64,000 nucleotides of DNA from Gossypium raimondii (lineage: Eukaryota; Streptophyta; Magnoliopsida; Malvales; Malvaceae). The notes below the pieces were generated by a model that worked only from the letters and a program-made list of their open reading frames with translations, did no database searches and was not told the origin of the DNA. Location: assembly GCF_025698545.1 (NCBI RefSeq), contig NC_068571.1:36551733-36615732 (forward strand). The letters are read 5' to 3'. The stretch's first letter is position 1, and each line of letters begins with the position of its first letter. Positions 1-10,791 of this stretch are shown here, piece after piece. The position numbers and the translations under genes were made by a program.

Positions 1-1879
1 ATATAATGCATTAAGAAACAAACAAATAAAGAAAATCAAATACCTGAGAAGATTTAAGATTGAGGTTTGATGCACGATTGGGATTTACATTGTTTTCAGT
101 GCAAGAGGACGTGGTTTCGAGTGGGTTATAGTGCATTATCCTCCTATTTAAGGGTTGAGAAGGTGCTATTAGTAGTTCTAAGCATTATATCAACAATAGC
201 ATATATGATAAGACCCTATAATAAGATTAATGTTCAAAAATAATATAATATATCAAACAATAATAAATTAACTCTTATTATTATATTTCAGTTCTAATAA
301 ACAAACAAATAAAATCAAATACTCAAAAGGATTTGGCTACCCTCATCGCCCATAAGTCCCCAAGAGAAGTTACTACTAAATTTTAACTTTATATTTTTTT
401 GGTGTGATTTTTAATATTGAGATTTAATAAAATAAATTTATTTTTAATAAAATTGTAAAACTCCTAAAATCCTCCTAAACACTAAATTTTATACTCTAAA
501 TATTAAATCCTAAACTTATCCCTTCTTAAATCTTAACCCAACCTTAATTTAACCATTTTCCTAAAAGCATAATCCTTAAAATTCAAAATTCTAAACCATA
601 AATCTAGTTTAACATAAAAATAAATTGATGTATTCATTTCTTTAAATGTGTACAATTGAATCAAAATCAAAGTTTAATGTGTATAATTGCACAAAATCAA
701 ATATTATGTATCAAATTGCACATTGGATCAAAGTTTATTATAGTTTTGATATTTATCTCAAAATTGAGAGAAATAAAATTAATGCGTAAAATATAAAATT
801 TTTACAATGGTATGAAACCGAGGAAAATTTGGAAGAAAAAGTTATTTTATGGTGTCGTTTCTCTTCTTCTATGAAATATTTTCTTTCGCTTTATTTATAT
901 TTATTTTAAAAGTGAAGTAAATTAATAAAATTATTTAGGAATTCAAAATAATTTTAAATTTTTACTCTTATATTTTAAAATTGCATCTTGAAATTTGTAA
1001 TTTAATTTTTAAAGATAAAATATAATGTGATCATAATTGAAACATTTTGGAAGGGTTTTATTTTTGTATAATTTCTTTCTTATTTGTCACATTTAATTCT
1101 GTTGAAACTCATTTCCTAATTAATAGATGCATATTTAAATGATCAAAAATAACATTCCCTCACACAAACCACAACTCCAACCTATAACATTCATGATCAA
1201 ATGGATAAGTAAAGGATTATTAAACAATTTGTTAATATTGTACAGTTTTTTATCAAATAAATTATGAAGTCCGTCTATATTGGATTCCAACTTAAATTTG
1301 TTCATTCGAGAGCCATGGAACTTGCCTGTTCCACCATCAGCCTTCTAATACACATTTTCTTTCTTATCCAGCTGATTCAAATCTTTCCATATAAGCAATT
1401 TAAATAATAGAAATGAATATGTAAAAGGAGCGAAATAAACATTATACCTCAAACATGAAAAACAAAATTATAATAACTCCCCAAAACAAACACTATACAA
1501 AGAACTCAAATAAGATAAAAAGAATTTGCCATGAGAAAATAAATTCCTATAAAGGAGAGGCTTTTTCCCTCTTGTTTTTTTTAGTATTCAAGATGCAAGG
1601 CTATATAACAATTTCCAAATACAAATGACAAAAAAAAAAGTTTAATTACTCTTTTACACTTGTAATTAAATATGAATAACAAGAAATATCCTTACTTTAT
1701 GCAAATTGCGTAGTAGCTCTAAATTACCCCTAATCTGCAAACTTCTCTTCTTCTGATCTTCATTCAATTTTCTTTACTCGTAAATACCTTATGGCAATCA
1801 ACCTAGAAATAACTTGCTTTTATAGACCCAAGGGTGACTACCAATTGATTTAGAAAATTTTCCGGGATTAGTAGGAGTT
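1..1879. other. AT-rich intergenic DNA, no gene seen
   Basis: No open frame longer than about 60 residues and no recognisable protein. Around 640-730 there is a diverged dispersed motif (variants of ATGTGTATAATTGCA with ATCAAAGTT) that recurs near 26030-26100, so part of this stretch is old repeat. Otherwise it is low-complexity A/T sequence. Confidence 0.5.
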
Positions 1880-2070
1880 TTCTTAGAGAGACGCACTCCA
1901 TGTAGGGCCCTTTTTCAGTACATGTCAGTGAAAAGCACTGAAAACACCTCCGGCAGAACGCGTTTCCCTGCCACATCAGCTAAAAAGGCGTCCAATTGGA
2001 GGCACTTTCAATGCTTTTCTCTGACATGCACTAAAAAAGTGTCTTATGTGGAACACTTTCTCTCTAAGAA
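1880..2070. mobile_element. Foldback MITE with long terminal inverted repeats
   Basis: The first and last ~58 bases are imperfect inverted complements: both arms, read inward, run TTCTTAGAGAGA, then a variable part, then CATGTCAG-GAAAAGCA-TGAAA. The ~75-base centre carries CCAATTGG flanked by diverged arms. About 190 bp, with no coding capacity. The target duplication is not clear, so the superfamily is unassigned. It lies about 1.3 kb upstream of the Root_cap gene. Confidence 0.6.
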
Positions 2071-2454
2071 TTTCAACCCAAACTTTTAGCCACTCAACCA
2101 TCGTATATCCTAGGATTCCCAGGATATATTTTCTGAACCTATATTAGTATTCGAAAATAATACACTAGAATATTTAATCAAACCGAGTAGTTCAAGTTTC
2201 GATTATGATGTGAATTAAATTTTGTAATTCAAATAATTAGAATAAATGATTGGTGTAAATAGGATGTCTCTAAAAATCAAATTAAATAATTATTAACATT
2301 ACATCTCCAAAAATTATAAAAAGTGTAAAAGAATTAATATAAAAAATAATATATAAAAACTATAATATATAAAAAATATAAAAAAAACTATAATATATAA
2401 AAAAACAAACCCTAAACCCTACAATCCAAAAACCCTAAACATAACCTAATTTTA

Positions 2455-2645
2455 AAAAATAAAATGTTACACATGGAAAACGCTTCCACCTGACAGGGTT
2501 GTTAGGTGAAATGCAGAAAGACGCTTTCAATTGGAAGCGTTTTTCAACACATATGTTGCAAAACGCTTTCACGTGGATGTGATTTTTTGTATTCACCTAG
2601 AAACGCTACTAGTTGAAAGCGTTTTTGTAAAATTGATCTATTCCC
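2455..2645. repeat. Cluster of AAACGCTTYCAATTGGAAGCGTTT-like palindromes
   Basis: Within ~190 bp the core AACGCTTYC or its complement GAAGCGTTT appears at least six times, and the stretch near 2520-2547 is almost a perfect palindrome centred on CAATTG. The CCAATTGG centre resembles that of the foldback element at 1880-2070, so the two may be diverged relatives. No coding capacity. Confidence 0.5.
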
Positions 2646-3330
2646 ATCATTTTTCGAGAAAATGACCTAAACATGTAATTTATTTTTTCGGCATTTTTCT
2701 GATATTTAGTTTTTTTTTTCTTTTTAAGTATAATTTAATGAAGGAAAGGTGGGTGTGGTGGAGGCAGATCTTGGTATTGCATTAAAGGCATAAAGCTGTA
2801 TTATGACTATCTTCCACGACTCTTAGAATGAAATAAATCTAGGATGGGTTTGTTTCGTGTAAAATAATATTTTTTTTTAAAATAAATTTAGTCAACCTAA
2901 AATATTTTATAAGTCAACTAAAATTTAGGTATTTTTTTAGTGGATTCACTACCGGTAATCGTATTTTTTAGTAAAATGTTATACGCATTTTGGCAGCGTA
3001 AAGTATTTTACAAACTTTACTGTCCCGTGTTTTCTAGACAAAGAGTAAACAGTGTAGGTTAATCCTGTAAAAGAAAAACCTTTTTTTGGCACCCACGGCT
3101 GCTCAGCTGGTCTTGGCTATCGTCTTGCTTAACTAGCTAGCAGATGTTAGTGCTTGAGCTTGAAGCATCAAATTTATTAGAGCATAGCAGTTTCCCGAAG
3201 TTCCGATCTCAAGCAATGACATTTCTTAATCATAATGAAATGCTAAATCTCCCAATTGCTTGTTCACATTGAAGAAATCTCACATGGATTTAACCAAATT
3301 TCAAGCCAAATTTCTTGCCCCCACTGGCCT

Positions 3331-3338
3331 TTATATAG
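3331..3338 (+). promoter_or_regulatory. Putative TATA box of the Root_cap gene
   Basis: TTATATAG lies 88 bases upstream of the chosen ATG at 3426, a normal distance for a plant TATA box with a short leader. The assignment rests on position and sequence only. Confidence 0.5.
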
Positions 3339-3425
3339 TCCTTTTTTCTGCAAAACTTGAAAATCATTCCGAATATATACGAAAAACAAACTGATAAAAC
3401 ACAAAAAAGCTTGCAAAATTCAAGC

Positions 3426-4539
3426 ATGGATGGAAGAAGATATTCGTTCCTTTTGGTTGCCCTTGCTCTGGTTTTCATTTCCATGGGAGCCAGCTTGGCT
3501 CAAGGTCAAGGCAAAGCTGGCAACAACAAGAAGGCACCCTATGACGCTGCTTCGACACATTACGAGGTTTTGAAACCCAGCAAGAAAGGACAAGAAAAAT
3601 TTCTATGCCTTGCACGAGGAGCTTGTAATGGAAAGCACCTGACATGTCCGAGTCAATGCCCCGAGAGGAAACCCAAGAAGAACAAGAAGAACAAAGGCTG
3701 CTTCGTTGATTGCAGTAGCAAATGTGAAGTCACTTGCAAATGTAAGTCTCTCGATCTAACTGCATGTGTGTATATGTGCTGATTGATGATTGCTGATGGT
3801 TTTAAGTCGCTTTTCAGGGAGGAAACCGCACTGTAATGGATATGGATCTCTCTGCTACGATCCAAGGTTTGTGGGTGGTGATGGAGTTATGTTTTACTTC
3901 CACGGAGCCAAGGGAGGGAACTTCGCCATTGTTTCGGACGATAACCTTCAAATCAATGCGCACTTTATTGGAACCCGCCCCCAAGGAAGGACTCGGGACT
4001 ACACATGGGTGCAAGCCCTAGCAGTTATGTTCGACCGTCACACACTCGTCCTCGCTGCCAAGAGAGTCTCTCAATGGGACGACAGCTTCGAAGCACTCAT
4101 CGTACGATGGGACGGCGAGGAAGTTAATGTCCCCACCGACGGCGACGCCGAATGGAGGGCGACCGATTCCAATGAACGAGAAGTGGTGATCGAAAGAACC
4201 GACGAAACCAACGGCGTTAAAGTGACGGTGGCGGGGTTGGTGGAGCTGAACGTGAAAGTTAGAGCCATTGGAGAAGAAGAAAACAAGGTTCATAATTACC
4301 AGTTACCGGCGAACGATGCGTTTGCGCATTTGGAAACGCAGTTCAAGTTCACCAACCTGACCGATCTCGTTGAAGGAGTGTTGGGGAAAACCTACCAACC
4401 GGACTATATCAGCCCGGTGAAAAGAGGCGTTCCGATGCCGATGATGGGCGGAGAAGACAATTACCAAACGCCATCGCTGTATTCTCCTGTCTGCAAAGCT
4501 TGCAAATTCAAAGGACAAGTCGATTTTGCAAGCATTTAA
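3426..4539 (+). CDS. Root cap / LEA-related secreted protein, two exons
   Basis: Exons 3426-3741 and 3818-4539 (GT at 3742, AG at 3816-3817) join in phase to a 345-residue protein ending TAA. The ATG at 3426 is chosen over the in-frame ATG at 3357 because it begins a classic signal peptide (residues 1-25, MDGRRYSFLL then a hydrophobic run, cleaved near ASLAQ). Next come a Lys/Gly-rich linker and a block with eight cysteines (61-104), partly inside a KKNKKNK stretch. The CNGYGSLCYDPRFVGGDG signature spans the start of exon 2. The C-terminal third (about 250-336) matches the Root_cap domain (PF06830) and ends with the YSPVCKACKF motif. Arabidopsis relatives are expressed in root cap and are thought to be extracellular; the biochemical role is unknown. 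The frame is intact and the gene looks functional. Family assignment is firm; the exact function is not known. Confidence 0.9.
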
Positions 4540-4600
4540 GGACTAATGTCCATCTCAAATAACTAAAATAAAAAATAACATACATGATGTTCTTTGGTAT

Positions 4601-4606
4601 AATAAA
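4601..4606 (+). terminator. Putative polyadenylation signal (AATAAA) of the Root_cap gene
   Basis: AATAAA 62 bases after the stop codon, in A/T-rich DNA. It is the first canonical signal downstream. Confidence 0.45.
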
Positions 4607-4765
4607 AGTACGTATTTTTCAGTTGGAGTCATTTTTTCTATTCTTGGTAATAAAATGAGTAGTCAAAGACAAAGGTAGCAGCTTAAACAAAACGATTCTT
4701 AGCAAAGTGGTTCCTGCTGAATCACATAACAAAAACATAGCAACCCCTTTGTAGGCCAAAATCAG

Positions 4766-5785
4766 TTCCTTAAGACAACTTGGACAAGAAATCAGCAGCC
4801 TTGATGGCTTCTCGGTATATATGCTCGAACTTGATCTCCCACTTGCGTCGACAAACCTCACCGATACCTCGAACGGTCCCACAGGGATTGGTCGAGGTCT
4901 CATTGCCATTCAACATATGTATAATGGTTTTGTTATCATTCTCAACTATAAGCCTTCTGATCCCTTTAGACCAAGCTAATTGCAAACCTTCCATGATACT
5001 CCAAAGTTCTGCCTTTTGAACAGAACAAACACCCACATTCTTGCAGAACCCGACAATCCACGAGCCATAATTGCCACGCAGCAACCCACCAATTGAAGCT
5101 CTTAGACTACTTCGTTCCACAGTTGCATCCGTATTGAGCTTTACCCAGCCCATAGGCGGAAGTTTCCACCCAACTTGCAACAATTGCCTATGTATCCTTT
5201 TGTTGGGATTCTGACTACCCTGTCTATAAGCTGCAGCCCAGCTTACGCTTTGCATCAAAATATCTTCAGAGAAAAAATGTTGCTCTTGAAACACTACAGG
5301 ATTGCGCTGCTTCCAAATTCTCCAGCACAAAGTTCCAAAAATAGACGAACTATCGCAAGCATCACTAGGTAACAGATTATCATTATGAATATTAAACAGT
5401 AACTAATCTTTAAGAGGTCAAGAGAAGAATTGAACCTACACATTATGTCGTACTATTTTTTCCAAAGGGTGCTAGTGACTGGGGAATCTCTCATGACATG
5501 TCTACTAGATTCAAAACATCTTCTACATACCAGACATGAGGCATCATCTGTAAGTTTGTGTCTCCACCTTTCATAGTTGGTTAAAATCTTCTCTTGAAAC
5601 AGCAACCACAAGAAATTTCGAACACGTCGAGGGGCCTTTAAGTGCCAAATGTCCTGCCAATCTTGAGATTTTGGGCCCCAAGAATTACAAGATAAATAAT
5701 TATGGGCACTTGCTACCGAGGCTCGACCATCTTGAGTCCATCTCCACCCACAAATATCTGGATTAGCTTGAATACATGGTGGTTT
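4766..5785 (-). pseudogene. LINE (non-LTR retrotransposon) ORF2 relic: zinc-binding and RNase H part
   Basis: Read on the minus strand, 5790-5453 encodes the RT-linked zinc-binding region (WHLKAPRRVRNFLWLLFQ, then CLVCRRCFESSRHVM). 5330-4770 encodes an RNase H-like domain with the expected acidic positions (VKLNTDA, QKAELW, VENDN, AADFLSKL). The two blocks are in different frames and separated by stops, so this is a dead copy. The upstream part of the same ORF continues at 8882-9230. An LTR at 5786-8876 separates the two halves and duplicated GGTTT on entry. Plant LINE relics of this layout are common; nothing suggests domestication. Confidence 0.85.
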
Positions 5786-6020
5786 TGTCACGTCCCAAAA
5801 ACCGGCCGGGTTAGTAGAAATCAGGTTAGTGAAACCAAGAGTGATCATGTTTTGTTTTTGAGTTTAGATTGTGAAAATTTTGATAAATGATTTGATTTGG
5901 TTTAGTGGTTAAGTGTTGTATTTGTGTGTGAGAGATTTTGTGTTCAAATCCCTTTCCTTAAACTTTTTTTATTTTTGTCAACCCCTATCTTTGAACATTT
6001 AATTTATAAATTATTTTTGT

Positions 6021-7198
6021 GCATCTATTAATTACAAGGATGAGCCTACTGGTTCAATGATAAGGCTTCAGCTTACCCAAAGGTCTCGTGTTTGAATTTT
6101 ATGTATGTGGAGAGAAAATACTTTTGCTATTCTTTGTTCGTGCGGCCGTGTAGTCAAATTTTGAATTTAATTCAAATCTTAGAAGTATGATAGGATTTGG
6201 ATAGTTAAGTGTTTATTCTTTAATTTTTATTATTGTTATTATCTTTGTTTTGTTAATTTTTTCTAAAAGAATAGTAATATTTGGCATAATCCCAAAAATT
6301 TCTCTCCCTCAAATCGTCCACTCTCTTTTGCCCCTCCACTTTCACGTCAGCTTAGTCTTTCCTGCAAATTTTTGTTTTGTTTCTTTCCTTTTCTTTTCAA
6401 TTCAAGTTTAGTAATAAGATTTTTCTCCTGTGGCTTCCTCTTTTACACTTTTCTCTGCTTTTGGGATTTCTCCTCCTTTGTTTCTTCTACACCGGTGTGG
6501 GTCATTTGTGGTAAGGTTGTGGTTCTAAGTTTCGAATTTAGTTTTAGGGATTGTTACATTTGGGATACGATTTTTTAATTATAGTGTGTAATTATAGTTT
6601 TCACAATGTGCATCTATTAATTACAAGGATGAGCCTACTGGTTCAATGATAAGGCTTCAGCTTACCCAAAGGTCTCGTGTTTGAATTTTATGTATGTGGA
6701 GAGAAAATACTTTTGCTATTCTTTGTTCGTGCGGCCGTGTAGTCAAATTTTGAATTTAATTCAAATCTTAGAAGTATGATAGGATTTGGATAGTTAAGTG
6801 TTTATTCTTTAATTTTTATTATTGTTATTATCTTTGTTTTGTTAATTTTTTCTAAAAGAATAGTAATATTTGGCATAATCCCAAAAATTTCTCTCCCTCA
6901 AATCGTCCACTCTCTTTTGCCCCTCCACTTTCACGTCAGCTTATTCTTTCCTGCAAATTTTTGTTTTGTTTCTTTCCTTTTCTTTTCAATTCAAGTTTAG
7001 TAATAAGATTTTTCTCCTGTGGCTTCCTCTTTTACACTTTTCTCTGCTTTTGGGATTTCTCCTCCTTTGTTTCTTCTACACCGGTGTGGGTCATTTGTGG
7101 TAAGGTTGTGGTTCTAAGTTTCGAATTTAGTTTTAGGGATTGTTACATTTGGGATACGATTTTTTATTTGTAGTGTGTAATTATAGTTTTCACAATGT
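6021..7198 (+). repeat. 589-bp direct tandem duplication inside the LTR
   Basis: Copy 1 (6021-6609) and copy 2 (6610-7198) are nearly identical over their full length, differing at only a few bases, for example CTTAGTC versus CTTATTC and TTTTTAATT versus TTTTTATTT near the ends. Open frames that appear in both copies are simply repeated and are not conserved proteins. Confidence 0.9.
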
Positions 7199-7439
7199 GA
7201 ATTTATCTTTAGGTAAAGGTTTGCTTTCGATTAACCCTCCAACAAACTGAGGAATTCGTTCTAATTGATGTTTCTTTTGGGTAAGTGTTCTGAATCTTGA
7301 TTAAGTTTCGTGTGTTGTTACTAAAATTAGTTATATAAATGTTGAGTTTAGGTTCTGGAATTGTGAGTGTTGAATCGGTATAAAAAATTGATCAACTGTG
7401 TGACTCGATTCTGTGAAAATAGTGAATGACGTAAAGCTG

Positions 7440-7640
7440 AAAAGCTTTCTGTCGACACCATACAGTTGTGTGGCAGACCATATGGGTCACACGGCCGTGT
7501 GGTAGGCCGTGTAACAGACAATGGTGGTCATACAGTCGTGTGGTTGGTCGTGTGCCAGACCATGTAGGTTACATGGTCGTGTGGTTGGCCAGCCTATATG
7601 GGTCACACGAACATATGTTAGGCCATGTGAGCCACATAGG
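7440..7640. repeat. Array of CACGGCCGTG-type palindromes in the LTR
   Basis: Six or more diverged copies of a 20-30 bp unit built on ACACGG-CGTGTGG followed by (T)AGGCCGTGT or CAGACCAT. The same type of array occurs in the LTRs at 19230 (about 20110-20310), 48291 (about 48540-48740) and 58463 (about 59330-59690). Confidence 0.7.
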
Positions 7641-8881
7641 CTGGGCCAGTTGGGCTGTGTGGGCCCATTGTTTAAAAAATTTCACCTAAACTTGTTGACT
7701 TCGAAATTCATAATTATACCTTTCATGGGTCCGTTTGGCTTAAATAAGACTTGAAATGTGACATCTGTTGATTTGTGCCTGTATGTGATATAGGTAAGGT
7801 ATGTGAAAAAAATATATGTACGATTTGTGTTCTAATAACTCGGAAAGCATGATTACATATGAAAAGTATGCATGACATTTGTTTATGGATCTATGTGTTA
7901 GTTAATTTATGCATGTGTATCAGGATAGGTTTGATATGTGATAGAGGAAGTGTATTCTGGCAGTATTAGTACAATTTTGGCAGTTAAACCGCAATATCTT
8001 AGCAGCTTATTTGCACCTTTATGAGTGGCATACCACCACGACTTGGTATGATTGGATGGATGGACTCTTATAGTCCTAATTGGTGTGATTGGTTGGATGG
8101 AGTTGGTGTGTAGAGGACGGGTGTAGGATTTGTGACTGCATTTGTATTTGAATCTGAATACGCCTCTGTATTTGATTATGAAAATACATCTAAATTTGTA
8201 TATGTGAACATGTTTGAATCTGTATCTGAAAACGTATATATTTATTTATGTATATCTGATTTGTTTCTTGATATGCGTTACACATTGAGCTTGTAAAGCT
8301 CACTCTTTGTATGTTATCCTCTTAGGTAATCAACAAGTTTAGGATCGGACGACGTGCGAGAGCTTAGATTAGTTTTCCACATAAGACAAAACGAATTATT
8401 TTAATTAAGCTTTTTGATCTATTTGTTGGTTTTTGAGTGTTCTTAAAAGTAAAACTGCAAAATCATATGAATTTGACAAATTGGAATTCAGTTTTCAAAA
8501 CTTAAAAACTTTGGAAATATCTACTGCAAAGTTAAGTGTTAAACTAAATGCTTTTCCGTAAAATAAGTAAGTTTTGTGCATGAGTTTTTCTAAATAACAA
8601 TGTAAGAGTTTTTCCAAAAATTAATATTTTCAATCACGTGATTACTAAAGTTAGAGTGAAATTTTTGAAAGTTTATGATGTTTTTATAATTAAATGTTTA
8701 AGAGATCATGATGTGAAAATAAGTGTTTTCAAACTTGAGAATTTCCTGAAACTCGTATGAGCTTAGCTAAATTTCCAGATCACACAATTTTTAAGCTAGA
8801 TTTTAGTTTTTCAAACGAATTGATGTAACTTTTCCAGAATCGGCCATATCGTCTAGGTCGAGTTTGGGGTGTTACAGGTTT

Positions 8882-9230
8882 AGTTCCAACAATATACATG
8901 ATAGCCTCATGCGACAAGCAATTAGCAAAATCGTTCCAACCCAATTGCCATTATTATCAACAAAACTCGACATTAATAATGAAATATCATCGGTGTCTAA
9001 ACTTGTACGATTTCTCCAAAGAGGGCTAAGTTTCAGAACCTAAACATCAACCCAGAAACGAACTGAGTTACTATCACCAAACCACCAACATACACTATCA
9101 AGAACCAAATCCCAAACCTGTGATAGCGACTGCCAAACAAAAGAGCAATCATTTCATATTATGCTTTGTGAGCAATCTTCAGTAATCTTATACTTAGTAC
9201 GTATGACTCGCATACATGAAGCTTCGTGCT
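8882..9230 (-). pseudogene. LINE ORF2 relic, upstream half
   Basis: Continuation of the LINE at 4766-5785 on the far side of the nested LTR. Minus-strand translation gives fragments such as FVWQSLSQVWDLVLDS and VCWWFGDSNSVRFWVD, the usual region between the RT and zinc-binding domains of plant LINEs. It is interrupted by stops. Confidence 0.65.
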
Positions 9231-9359
9231 TCATGAACATCACCGTTCAAACTTTTTCCCCATTTGGTACCCCTTTAGCTATGAAGTACTATTCTAATTT
9301 GGACCACTAGCCCCTAAAATTTGAATGTCGAAATAACGATACTCTAACCTATAAGTTTG

Positions 9360-9723
9360 ATATTACGATGACCCTGAGCAAAACGGGGTTATTCCCTCGA
9401 AACTAGACCCCAAAAGAGTTTGTTGTGCCTCCAAAGGTTCCTTGGGGAAAAACTTAGGAGGTGCCCCCCAATACACCTTTACATTTAGCCTGATCAATAG
9501 CATTATTAGAGGAAACCGTATTCCCAAAAGATTATTCAAATAAGCTATAAAGTTCAGACCGTACCTCTCCTTTTATCTCATCTTTGAACCCTTGCAACAT
9601 GACATTAATCTTAGCTTCCAGCTTAGCATCTAGGTGAGATAGTTCTTCCTAAATCTTCATCATCTCTTATTGCAGTACATTCACTTCCTTCTGCAAACGC
9701 GTTGTGATTCCACTTCTGGCCAT
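9360..9723 (-). pseudogene. Ty3/gypsy-type gag N-terminal fragment
   Basis: From an ATG at 9723 reading leftward, the translation starts MARSGITTRLQKEVNVLQ, continues with an acidic/Lys-rich helix (LDAKLEAKINVMLQGFKDEI) and later a Gly-rich KGVLGGTS region. This resembles the start of gypsy gag proteins in dicots. Several in-frame stops interrupt it. A GGTGTTAGAGCTTC sequence just before the ATG may be a worn primer-binding site. Only this scrap remains. Confidence 0.45.
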
Positions 9724-10429
9724 AGCAATTATTGAAGCTCTAACACCTCTGATAAGAATTGAACTAGAAAATCACAATAACAGAATAAGAAAATGGAAAG
9801 TAGAGAAGAGTAAGGAATAAGATAAGAGAAAGATAGTAATTAGGAGAATAGAGAATTTGTGCTTAGCAGAATACTGTCCTTTTTTCTTCTTACAACACTT
9901 TAAAAATAAAATAAAACAAATAGTTTAGAATTAGGTTACCATAGTTTGCACACCAAAACGCAACGTTTCCACTTAAATTTCAAATCGTCAAAACACACCC
10001 ATTTTCTTAACTCAGTTTGTTGGCCCATAACATGCAGAAGTTATAAATATGGCTAGGCAGTTATTAAGTTTGTTTAGTAGTTCTTAAGTTTGTTTAATAA
10101 GTTGTTAGTAGAATATGTACATAAGTCAACTATTGTAAGCTTATTGTGGAATGATATACAATTAAAAAAAAATCTTTTTACTCTTGGTTTTAATCAATTG
10201 TTCTTGGTTTCAATCATTTGTTCTTAGTTTCAATTGATTTTTTTTTATCAATAGATTGTTGTGCTTTTCCTTCACGACAGTGATAGTAGAGGAGGCTGTC
10301 GATTGATCAACTTTCTTGCTTTATGGATTTTCTCTGCTTCAGTTTGTGTTTTTTTATTTCTACTTCAGTTTGCTTCGGTTTTCTTGCTTTCTGCTTCAAG
10401 TTTTCTTGGTTTCTTCTCTACTTTGTTAT
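9724..10429. other. Intergenic; possible decayed copia 5' LTR and leader near 10018-10250
   Basis: No protein is recognised. A TGTTGGCCC start near 10018 followed by TATAAATATGG and ending before the copia gag could be a worn copia LTR, but no primer-binding site or end is certain. The rest is A/T-rich. Confidence 0.3.
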
Positions 10430-10791
10430 GCATTTCTTGGATTTCTCTATTGCAATGACCATTACAGATTGCAATGGAAGAGGTGGAGAGTCCGTCACCA
10501 TGGATTTCAATTATCCAATGTATTTGTATCCTTCAGACACACCAGGCACTCAGTTAGTTTTGCATCAATTAATGAGTTAGAAAAATTATGTTGTTTGGAG
10601 CCTATCCATGTGAATTGCTTTGCTGGCCAATAATAAGCTTGTTTTGTTGATGAATCTTGCTCAAGATAGTCAGTGCAATAAATCTTTTAGTCACAATGTG
10701 GTTATTGTAATGCAATTGTTCTTTCATGGATCTTGAACAATGTTAATATCAATCTATTCGCTGGATTCCTGTTTGGAACCAATGCTGCTCA
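10430..10791 (+). pseudogene. Ty1/copia gag relic, N-terminal part
   Basis: Translation gives MDFNYPMYLYPSDTPGTQLV, the usual start of copia gag (UBN2-type), then after frame changes fragments matching the CNAIVLSWILN and LFAGFLFGTNAAHV region. It is cut at 10791 by the LTR at 10792-15774; the next codons of the same gag (W/KDLKERYDKF) resume at 15775. Stops and frameshifts make it a pseudogene. Confidence 0.75.

Larger units (their letters stand above)
5786..8876 (+). mobile_element. Solo LTR (family A), TSD GGTTT, inserted in the LINE
   Basis: Starts TGTCACGTCCC and ends GGGGTGTTACA, flanked by GGTTT at 5781-5785 and again at 8877-8881. Removing the element rejoins the LINE reading direction on both sides. 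No coding interior and no second LTR are present, so this is a solo LTR or an LTR-like non-autonomous unit. It shares with the elements at 19230 and 58463 a block of CACGGCCGTGTGG-type palindromes (7440-7640), a GTGTGTAGAGGA motif, and a module reading CACATTGAGCTTGTAAAGCT, a T-rich stretch, then TTAGGTAA (about 8280-8335). About 590 bp of its 3091 bp comes from an internal tandem duplication. Confidence 0.85.

Noticed and set aside
4018..4293. Antisense open frames over the Root_cap exon
   Set aside because: Shadows of the sense coding sequence with no family match.
6372..7173. Two near-identical small proteins (about 68-70 residues, MFCFFPFLFNSS...) as a duplicated gene
   Set aside because: They are T-rich low-complexity translations of a tandem repeat within an LTR, with no conserved domain.
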